19,744 nt of DNA, taken from assembly GCA_000231825.2 (NCBI GenBank), contig JH720331.1, forward strand, positions 1-19,744, read 5' to 3'. Shown here in pieces: positions 1 to 8,467 of the stretch (positions are counted from its first letter, which is position 1; every line of letters starts with the position of its first letter). The notes under the pieces are model-generated. The model had not been told where the DNA came from and made no database searches. It saw only the letters and a program-made list of their open reading frames with translations. The translations under genes were made by a program, and so were the position numbers. The stretch comes from Tetrahymena elliotti 4EA (Eukaryota; Ciliophora; Oligohymenophorea; Hymenostomatida; Tetrahymenidae).

Positions 1-36
1 CCCCAACCCCAACCCCAACCCCAACCCCAACCCCAA
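1..36. repeat. Telomere: six CCCCAA units
   Basis: Six perfect tandem CCCCAA hexamers begin at base 1 and stop abruptly at unique AT-rich sequence at 37. This is the C-strand of the G4T2 telomere of Tetrahymena and related oligohymenophorean ciliates. No degenerate subtelomeric array follows, and the first gene's ATG lies only 166 bp away. This is typical of macronuclear chromosomes made by developmental breakage and de novo telomere addition. The visible array is shorter than a native telomere, so it is probably clipped by cloning or assembly. Confidence 0.98.
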
Positions 37-202
37 TAAAATTATGAATTCTTTTTAAAAATATTTAATCTTCATTTTTTTTTTGTAATTTTATTTTCGA
101 AGTTCTTCTATTAAAAAATTTTGTTAAGTTTATTTTTTAATTCTCAAAAATCTAAAAACGAATAAAAAAATAAATTAAGTAAATTTACAAAAAAATAATA
201 AA
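37..202. other. Telomere-adjacent spacer / 5' region of SEC14-like gene
   Basis: This is 166 bp of very AT-rich non-coding sequence between the telomere and the first ATG. No gene, tandem repeat or recognisable motif is visible. It must hold the whole promoter and 5' UTR of the first gene, because there is no DNA beyond the telomere. Confidence 0.7.
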
Positions 203-2530
203 ATGTTATAGAATTAAGGAAGAGGATCAATTTAATTTAAGCCTTTTGATGAAGACTATTTATACTTAAGTTTGACAGAATATGACCTAGAACCTATCTA
301 GATGAAAAGTAAATATATTGTTTGAATGCAATTTTGTTACTGCATTTTTCAATTAATCATCCAAATATTTATTACATATTAGGAAAAGTTAGTTTGGAGG
401 ATCACAATACAATAAATAAGTTCATAAAATCTCAAACCGATTTATTCAGATATAGGTAAATGAATTAGATTTAAATTGGAAAATTAAATATAAGTTTAAA
501 TTAGAGCAATGCTACCTTTCTTATTAGATGACTTTCTAAAAGCAAATTTTAACAATTTCTAAAAAACAGAATAGGTAAAAATATGTTTACAACTAATCAA
601 AAACTAACTAACGCATTTAAATATAGAACATAAGGGAATACTTTAATTGGCTTGATTTATTTGTGAGATTAAGATTGAGTAAAGGATGCTTAGAAATGCT
701 TGTAAAATATTTATATTCAAATAATAATAAGTAAATCTATAATTAATTCAATAGAAAGCAGGAGTTATTTATATAGAAGGCAGAGATGAAAACGCAAGAC
801 CAGTAGTAGTAATAAACCCTTCTAGAATAGATTTTAATAGATATAAAAAAGCTGAAGTTTATACAATATTCAGTAGATGCTTTATCATAGTGTAGGCATA
901 TATGTTAAATTATGGAAAGATAGATTAATGGAGAATTATCATTGATGGAGAATATCAAATGCAATTCGATATTCATTTTGGGGTATATTAATTATTTTAC
1001 ATTATTGATTGGATATTAATTCATCTCATTATTTCTATCAATCTGTTAAATTTTTATTGGGTTAATAAAAATAGTTTTTATATTTCTTGATTGAAATGTT
1101 TTCTTATTATCTTCCTAGCACATTATACTAGCTCTATCTGATTAGATTTAATAAATTCTTAAACCATGAAAAGAAATAACTTTATTAATGTAATAAATTT
1201 ATTTTAATTTTCATTAATTTATAAAAAGTTATTTAACATTTTTATAGATTTAATACCTGATGGCACAAAAGGAAAAGTGTTCTTTATTTTCGAAGAAGAT
1301 GAATACAAAAGCTTAATTATAAAAACTATGGATTTAAGTCTTTTAGAGTTAAAATTTGGAGGATTCAAAATGAATTTCAAAGAATACTGGTAAGTTTTTG
1401 AAGGAAATCTACCATATTAAAATGATGATGAGCTGAACAGGCAGTATTAAATATTAGAAGATCAGATCAATTTAAAAATGATAGAGTTAATTTAATAACT
1501 TATCAAAAAGTTACAGAGCTTAAATATTTAAAACTCTTATCTTACTTAGCTTATAACAATCTTGAATGAAGAATTTATATATATCAAAAGTTTTTATAAA
1601 ACTTAAGAAGAGTTAGAGGAAGAAGAAAGAGTTAAAAGAACAAGAAAATAAAAATAATTACAATTAGAAAAAGAAGAGTAAGAAAGATAGCGTTTATTAA
1701 TGCTAGAGTATTAAAGGTAATAGGAACTTTTAAAACTTTAACAAAATGAAATAGATATGGCTTATTTAGGGAAAAATTATTAAGGAGGAAAAGTAAGTTA
1801 TAGGCAATAAGAGTTTGACTATGGAGATGAATATAATTACAAAGTTTTTAATAATGTCAACTTTTAATAATATAAAGAATAAGTAAAAAGATAAAGTGAA
1901 GAAGAACCTGAGATTCAATATAAAATATTTAATAGAAAATTTAAACAGTTTGAATCACCAGAAAAAGCAAATTACAAAATTTCAGAAAATTTTTTTAACG
2001 ACGATGTTAATTATTATGTAGTAAATAGAAATTTTTAACCTCTCTCATACCCTACTACTGCTCCTTCTTCAAATCAATAATTATCAAACTAAACTATCTA
2101 AAATTAATAAATTAAGCATTAAAACACATACCAAAGATAAACGTAATAGGGAATAGGTCAAATTGATTAAAATTATCAATTCGATGCTAACAATTAAACA
2201 ATATAAGGTTTAAATGCATCTTATATAAACAACCTAAACTTATCAAGTATTTCTATATAAAGTAATGATAAAGTTATTATGGAAAAGCAGTTTAAAGATC
2301 CAGAAGGATTTATTGTTGGAATAAATTCTTTAAAGATCAATTAAAACAACAATGTAGATCAAAATAATATTTCAAAAATTTCACATTAAAGTGAAGATAG
2401 TGCTACTAGCATTTAAAAAGCTTAATTTTAATAGAAATATTAATATCGCAATATTGAGCCAAACTAATAATAAGAGGAAGTCAATTTAGAGTTAAACAAA
2501 GATGAAGGAAATGCATGTTCTATATTTTGA
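203..2530 (+). CDS. CRAL-TRIO (SEC14-like) lipid-binding domain protein with coiled coil and possible CaaX end
   Basis: Read with the ciliate code: seven exons, 630 residues, TGA stop at 2528-2530. Predicted introns: 309-382, 456-504, 575-626, 702-754, 983-1131, 1190-1247. All are GT-AG and restore one frame. Residues about 70-250 look like CRAL-TRIO: a helical N-part with FNWLDLFVRLRLSKG, then GVIYIEGRDENARPVVVIN, then WRIIIDGEYQ and KVFFIFEEDE. Members of this family bind phosphoinositides or other lipids in a hydrophobic pocket and move or present them at membranes. Residues about 270-370 form a charged, Glu/Lys/Gln-rich coiled coil, followed by a Q/N-rich low-complexity tail. The last four residues are CSIF, a possible prenylation (CaaX) site. 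Convergent with the carbonic anhydrase gene. The 149-bp intron (983-1131) is the least certain splice. Ligand and cellular role cannot be told from sequence. Confidence 0.8.
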
Positions 2531-2991
2531 ATTAAACGTATTAAATATATTGTCTATTTTTAAAGTATGTTATTTCATTTATAAAATGTTTTTAAATTAA
2601 TTTATTTTCAAAGATTATTGACGTTTAGTTAGTATCAAAAATATTTACATTAAAATGATCAAATAAAATTTAAATTAATAGTAATTTACAGCAGACTAGT
2701 ATTAATTTAATTTTAATCATATTGTTTTTCAGATTTATTTATTTGCTTCTTTTAATTCTTTAAATATTGGTTTTATAAATTTTTGAGGAAGCAAAAATTT
2801 TTTTGAAATTATAATGGTGTTAATAATTGAGAGATTGAAGAACTTACAATATAATTATATTAAAATATAAATACTTTATTACATCAGAAATATTTAATAA
2901 TCTTTTTAAATTTAAGTTTTACATATCAATGCAAATAAACAAAAAAAAAATTTTGATGATTAAAAAATATTTGTTTTTATTATGTATTTTT
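2531..2991. other. Convergent intergenic spacer
   Basis: This is 461 bp between the 3' ends of the SEC14-like gene (+) and the carbonic anhydrase gene (-). It is AT-rich with frequent TGA in all frames that I checked. It should contain both 3' UTRs and polyadenylation sites, but A/T-rich signals cannot be distinguished from background here. Confidence 0.6.
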
Positions 2992-3744
2992 TCATTTTTA
3001 TTGGTTTTAGTTTGCTTATTGGTCTTCTTTACAATTGTTAGCTTGCTAAATCAGTTAATTCAAATATTTTTCATAATTAGTATTAAGTTATTAATGAGAA
3101 CATGAAGAAATATTTAAATCTCTAACAAGTCCATCCTAAACACCATAGACCCATCCATGAACGTATACTAATTATCCTTTTTACCATGCATTTTAAACAA
3201 TAGTAGAGATGCCTAAATTAAAAACTTATTCAACAATATTTAATTCAACAAGCTTATCCCATTTTATATTCCCTTCAAACTAATCAATATATTTTTAATG
3301 CTTTAAATAATAATCTCTTATATGAAGTATCCAATTATTTAATAACCCTACTTATTAGTTTGTTATAGCAATTTTTACACTTGAACAATTATAATGTCCA
3401 CAAACAATAATATGTTTTACTTTTAGCACTTCAACAGCATATTATACAACTGATAAGCAATTCAGATCAGTATGTATAACTTAATTACCTACATTTCTTT
3501 GTACAAATAATTAACCAGGAAGCATTCCAGTAAGTCTTTCAGGAGAAACTCTACTATCAACACATCCTATCCATAAGAATTTTGGAGTTTATTATTGAGC
3601 TAAACCAGGAAAGAAATCAGGATTCATCTTAAGTACTTAATCTGACCATAATTTATTATTATTTAAAAGCTATTAAATATCATTGTGTCTTTTTTTAGCA
3701 GCAGTAGAAGTGCCAAATCTATATAACCCAAGTAGTTATTTCAT
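2992..3744 (-). CDS. Beta-class carbonic anhydrase
   Basis: One uninterrupted table-6 frame of 250 residues runs from ATG at 3744-3742 to TGA at 2994-2992, with no intron needed. It catalyses reversible hydration of CO2 to bicarbonate with a zinc ion. The beta-class signatures are present: CVDSR (Cys61 zinc ligand, Asp63-Arg65 catalytic dyad), PGQLFVQRNVGN, and VCGHYNC (His117 and Cys120 zinc ligands). Total length is normal for the class. Departures: the usual GHxxCGG is GHYNCSS. There are about 20 extra N-terminal residues (MKQLLGLYRFGTSTAAKKR) before the usual start of the first helix. They are basic and hydroxyl-rich with no acidic residue, like a mitochondrial presequence, so mitochondrial targeting is plausible but inferred. 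The C-terminal tail is Q/N-rich. The standard code would break this gene at many TAA/TAG codons. Confidence 0.94.
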
Positions 3745-4680
3745 ATTCAAAATTTTGTATATTTTATAATATAAAGATTTTTTAGCTTAATTAGAACAAT
3801 AATTAATATTTTTATTTTAAATAAATAAAGTTATTCATATACTCTATAAAGCATTAATAAATTGTGTTTGTTGTTAAAAATTAAGTAAATCTTTTCTAAT
3901 TAAGATAAATTATTTTTGAATAATTAAATAAGAAAAAAAATAATTAAAAAGTTTTAAAGATTTTTGATGATTTTCTTCTTTTTAATAATCTAATTAATAT
4001 TTCTTTAATTTGAAGATGAATAGCCAATAATTTAAATACTTAACAAAATGAATAAATAATTTACTTTATTTTTGATTAATTCGTTTAATTAATGCAAATT
4101 CAAAAACTTTATCATTAGATGTTGTTACCTCATATTAACTATTCTATAAGAAATGAAAAAACAAAAATAAGAATTTAAATATCTAAAATTTTGAAAATAA
4201 AAATAGCATAGCTATTCAATAAATATTTGTCATTATTTATTGAAATTCATATAAATTTAAATTAAAACAAGCATATAATAAATACAAGCTAAATTTTTTA
4301 GTATATGCACATTTATGGTGTATTAAAAACAGAGAATATCTCCTTTTATTTTTGAAAATATGAATTTACTTTTAAATGAAAATTAAGAAAAGGTTATGTG
4401 GCTTTTTTGAGCAAATTTGAAAAAAAATATTTTGACATCGTTTTTAATATCATACATATATACAAAATTTGATAAATATAATTTAGATATGCAATAAACA
4501 GAGCAATTAATTAATTATTTATGGATTTAATTTGAAGGCATTATTAGCTTTAATTAGTTATTATCATTATTTTTTATATAAAATTTTATTACCTTATAAA
4601 TATTTTTTGCTTTTGATTAATTAATAAATAATTTTTTATGTTTGTTTTTTCTTAAATTTAATTTTTGTTATTATAAGAAC
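3745..4680. other. 936-bp intergenic region, no gene seen
   Basis: This stretch lies upstream of the carbonic anhydrase ATG and downstream of the tail-anchored gene's stop, both on the minus strand. It is extremely AT-rich. Frames on both strands are short and show no protein-like composition or recognisable motif. It should hold the anhydrase promoter and the 3' UTR of the neighbouring gene. No RNA gene was recognised. Confidence 0.55.
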
Positions 4681-6012
4681 TCAACTCATAGATAATCCAA
4701 CACCTACACCTACACCAATACCTATCAAGATTATAATTATTATTAGTATTATAATATACTTTTTCTTCTTAGATTATTCATAAGAAGTACCTCTATCTGA
4801 TACTTAACTGCTGTTATTATCATTCATTTTTACATAAACGGTATCTGAATTTGGGTTCACAATAACGACAGTACTTTAGTTATTCACTGTTGTCTTATTA
4901 TTTACAATACTTTATTAAGCCTTATAAGTATTTCCTTATTTTGGATTGTAAGACAAAACATCAAAACTATTTGGCTAAGAGGTTCCAACTGATGACTAGG
5001 AGTTTTACTTTTTTTTTTCCTCCACTTCTTAGTCCCTTAATTCTTATTCTTTTTTTATCATAGCTTAAATATCTTTGATGACATTGAACTTTTGAATTTA
5101 ATCTGTTCATATAAATATTTATTTATTTAAATTTTATTTAAAATTAAAAACTTAAGTTGGTTACCATTTATTTAGGTTTCTGTAGATTCAGCAAGTTTTT
5201 ATAATTTTTCTAAATCTTATTAGGGATCTCCACTTAAATCTAAATCTGAATTATCCTAGCTATCTTCATCTAACATACTAGAACCACCACTTTCTCTGTA
5301 CATATAGCAATTATTTGGAGTAGAGCTGCTATTTTAGTTGCTCATTCTTACAAAACTTTCTGTTTTATCATTTTGAACAGTTGTGAATGATTTATCCTTT
5401 AGTTTAGATTCTCCTAAATTATTATTTGTTCCCAAAGACATTTAAGATCTCAAACCAGATATTTATGATCTTTGTCTATGATGAATACTCTTGTTATAAC
5501 TTCTTAAATTTTCTTTTTTTCTCTCAATTATTTTTGTCTGAATGTCTTGAACTAATTCTATATACTATTTAATAATAATAAAGTACATTTCTCAATAAGT
5601 TATCAAAAGTTACCTTAAAAAAATCCAATTGTATAGTCTCATATTCTTGTATTTTCTACTTTGTGGTCTGAGGGTTCATAGTATATGATTTAAGGTTTCT
5701 CAATTATTAGTTTACCTACTATGATAGCTCAATAACATCATTCAACAACTAAAATTATTTTAGAAAAATTTTGATTATTTTTAAACTTTTGTATTTAACT
5801 GTCATTTACTGTATCAAAATTCTAGAGTAGAGGCTTTCCATTGTAAACATATTAATCTGTTCAAAATAAAAAATATGTTTAAGAAAGAGTAATTCTTAGA
5901 TCTAAAAGCAGGTTAAAATAAATATAAACATACTATGCATTTCATTGATAGATGTTGCTTTCTTTCCAAATTAAAAAACTTATTCTTTAAGCTCATCTAA
6001 AACGGAATTCAT
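4681..6012 (-). CDS. C-tail-anchored coiled-coil membrane protein, syntaxin-like in outline
   Basis: Table-6 model of five exons and 360 residues; ATG 6012-6010, TGA 4683-4681. Predicted introns: 5933-5857, 5809-5749, 5613-5565, 5164-5103. The C-terminus is a single membrane segment (about residues 336-357) after KKKK, isoleucine-rich and ending in alternating Gly (GIGVGVGVG), with only three residues beyond it. This is tail-anchor topology with the bulk in the cytosol. Residues about 43-120 are helical (ELSQQVNQQLRNLKSY, then QDIQTKIIERKKENLRSY) and resemble the Habc helices of syntaxins. The middle is Ser/Asn-rich. A second charged helical stretch (about 205-265) is followed by about 70 residues of low complexity before the anchor, so no SNARE motif abuts the membrane as in true syntaxins. 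The 5' end is uncertain: an ATG at 5841 opens a frame that runs unspliced into exon 3 with a different N-terminus. Function is not assigned. Confidence 0.62.
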
Positions 6013-6500
6013 ATTGCTTGAAAGTATTTCTTATTGTTTGAGTAATATTTTAGAAATTTTTTATTAGTTGTGCTTTACTAAGAAAAATTGATTATATTTT
6101 TAGATTTTTGCTATTGATTTTATTTAATTTTGGAAGATAAACAATCATAATTCATTCAATATTTTAATATTTTAATAAAAGAATTTAAATATACAGATAG
6201 TGAAAAAAAATTTAATTACTTTTAATAGACTATTAATGTATATTGATAGTAAAATACTTTGTGTTTATTATTTTATATTACTGTTCTACTTCAATAGAAA
6301 TTTTTTAACTTTTAGTATTTTATACTTTTTATATCTGAATTTAGTAATAATAATTAGCAAAAAATAATAGAATTGATTACTATAGTTACTAAATTTTTTT
6401 ATTTAAGAATAATAATATTTATTACATATAAATAAACATTAAATAAAATACATCTAAAAAAATATTTATTAATACAATTATTTAAAATTTTGGTCAATAA
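6013..6500. other. Intergenic spacer between two minus-strand genes
   Basis: This is 488 bp of AT-rich sequence upstream of the tail-anchored gene and downstream of the LRR gene's stop. No coding frame, repeat or RNA was recognised. It should contain the tail-anchored gene's promoter and the LRR gene's 3' UTR. Confidence 0.55.
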
Positions 6501-7803
6501 TCAATTTTATTCAGTATTATCAATTTCTAACAGGACTGTTCTTTGTAATTTGAATAATTCATTTTTATAAAGACCTTCTTTTCCTTTAACTGATTTGTCA
6601 TTTCCATAATAGTATCTTCTTCTTTTCATTCTTTTTTTAAAAATAAATAAATAAATAAAAGGTATTCTCATTCAATTTTAATATACAAAAAGTCAAATTT
6701 TGAGTTAACTAACTAGCTGCATTGAGATAAAGCCTAGCAGGCTTTTCTAAGAGTTTCATTATCTTTAATAATGTTATTTCTTTTTATAAAATAGAAATAT
6801 TACAAAAAAAAATATATTTAATTTTAATAATGTTACTTAAAATTTAAGCTTATGTCAGTCAATTTGCTGCATTTTTTAATACCTTCTGAGAGATATTTAA
6901 TTCCAACTGACTACATTTCATTTGATCTTATGATAAATATAATTAATATTTCAGTGTATATTTTTTAAATAGAAATTTACTCAAATATTAAATCAAAGTT
7001 TTTTAATTCTTCTAACTTGGCTATTTGTTAACCGAAGTGCTCCATTGACTTATGAGTAATTAGATTATTACTAAATGAAAATATTTTTAAAATTCTGATC
7101 AAAAATATATTAATTATTTACGATGCTTCAATCTAAAGGGATTATAACTAATTCAGTTATCCTAAAACTGATGAAAGAGAAGTAAAACCTTTGTCTTTAA
7201 CTTAATTCCATCTAATAAAAAAATAATAAATTAAGCAATAATTCTCAAGATATTAAAAAGTTTATCAAATCTTACCTAAAATCTATGAATAATTATTTCA
7301 GTGATTTTAGGTCTTTTAAATAACTAGCAACTTGCTCTAAACCTTCATCTCCTAGGCTGCATTACCTTTTTCAAAATATTATCATTTGGATATCATAAAT
7401 TTAGCATTTTTTGTTTACCACACACTAATCTTTAGATTTGTAAGACTAGGAAACATATTTAAGAATTAGGAAAGGAAAGAACCAAAATTATAAATCTAGC
7501 AATTCCTAATATATTCAATAGATAAAATAGCAGGATCAATTATTTTTAAATTTTATTACCATAAATTAATTGATAAGATTTGAACTTCATTGATATCCTT
7601 AAATACCTTTAAAAATTGTTCTAAATTTCCTAACATTCCATTTGCAGATCTATTTTTTTTGAGTGATTTCTTTCAATAAAAAAATTGTCTTTCAATTTAT
7701 TTTACCCAAATTCACAAATCAATTCTTCAACACCAGCACAGGATATAGTTTCTTTGTAATATTATCCCTTAAATAATAGAACTTTGCCTTATCTTTATAT
7801 CAT
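6501..7803 (-). CDS. Leucine-rich-repeat protein, one repeat per exon
   Basis: Table-6 model of nine exons and 285 residues; ATG 7803-7801 (after AAAAA, with an in-frame TGA upstream at 7881), TGA 6503-6501. Introns: 7705-7650, 7559-7506, 7418-7366, 7275-7212, 7121-7071, 6980-6927, 6836-6780, 6686-6631. Seven internal exons are 87-93 nt (five exactly 90), all with phase-2 boundaries. Each encodes one LRR of about 30 residues, for example SLGDEGLEQVASYLKDLKSL, VKDKGFTSLSSVLGQLNQL and SVGIKYLSEGIKKCSKLTDI. The pattern is the ribonuclease-inhibitor (RI) type common in ciliates, which builds a curved protein-binding scaffold. No signal peptide or membrane segment is seen, so it is probably intracellular. 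The last exon is basic (MKRRRYYYGND...) and non-repeat. Divergent from the giant gene across a 664-bp spacer. The binding partner is unknown. Confidence 0.82.
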
Positions 7804-7953
7804 TTTTTAAGATTTTGAAGTTAATTTTATAATTATATTTTATTTGAACTAAACTATTAATGATATTAATATTATGGATCAAATAATGATGAGGTTTTAG
7901 ATTAATAATTAAAATTTTCTAATTAATTCTTACTTAAAATTTCTTCAAACTGG

Positions 7954-7965
7954 TTTAGCGCTAAA
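7954..7965. promoter_or_regulatory. Perfect 12-bp palindrome TTTAGCGCTAAA
   Basis: A perfect inverted repeat with a GCGC centre sits in otherwise almost pure A/T DNA, about 150 bp upstream of the LRR ATG. It resembles the paired half-site layout of E2F/DP cell-cycle elements (TTTSSCGC) but departs from that consensus at one position. Binding by any factor is inference. Confidence 0.35.
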
Positions 7966-7975
7966 ATCTAATCAC

Positions 7976-7991
7976 TATATCGCTCGATATA
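7976..7991. promoter_or_regulatory. 16-bp inverted repeat TATATCG-CT-CGATATA
   Basis: Two perfect 7-bp arms separated by CT lie 10 bp beyond the first palindrome, on the side toward the giant gene. It contains two of the very few CpG steps of this spacer. It could be a dimer-binding operator; it is short for a hairpin RNA. Role unknown. Confidence 0.35.
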
Positions 7992-8467
7992 TGCATAAAT
8001 TTTTGTCTTTTTTTTCAAATATTAAGATTATTTTTAAAGTTAAAATGTTAAATAAATTTTTTTATTTAACATTCTACTTAATTATTTTACGTTGATTATT
8101 TCAAAATATTTTAAGATTATTTTAAAATTCAAAAAGAATATCAGTATTTATCATAATTAATTGTCTAATTCATAATCATTGATTCTATTGAATTTGAAAT
8201 TTTTGAGAATTTTATAAATCAATCAAGAACCTGAATTTAGAATCAATAAAAAAAGTATGAGGAAGTTAGTTAAGATTAAAATAAAACTCAAATGGTAAAT
8301 ATAAAAAGTAAAAGTTAGGTTTAAAAAGCATAGTAAAATACATAGTTTGAAAAGAGGTCCAAAATTCTTAGTTAAATCGATAAGATTAATTAGTTTATAT
8401 TTTAATTGTAAATAATTAATAGAGAAAACATTAAATTATTACGATAGCACTTAATTTGTCATTTAAT

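Larger units (their letters stand above)
7804..8467. promoter_or_regulatory. Divergent intergenic region (promoters of LRR and giant surface-protein genes)
   Basis: This is 664 bp between two divergently oriented start codons, so it should carry both promoters. It is nearly all A/T except for a short GC-containing cluster at 7951-7991 holding two dyads (listed separately). No coding frame is supported. Confidence 0.5.

Noticed and set aside
37..202. Chromosome breakage sequence (15-bp Cbs) next to the telomere
   Set aside because: No match to the Tetrahymena Cbs core was seen. It is expected to be removed from mature macronuclear ends anyway.
3745..4680. Possible small gene starting near 4018 or tRNA/ncRNA in the long spacer
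   Set aside because: The frame from the ATG near 4018 ends after about a dozen codons, others lack protein-like composition, and no cloverleaf or other RNA structure was recognisable.
7954..7991. Rho-independent terminator or hairpin RNA
   Set aside because: The dyads are too short and lie in a eukaryotic divergent promoter region. A protein-binding operator is the better reading.
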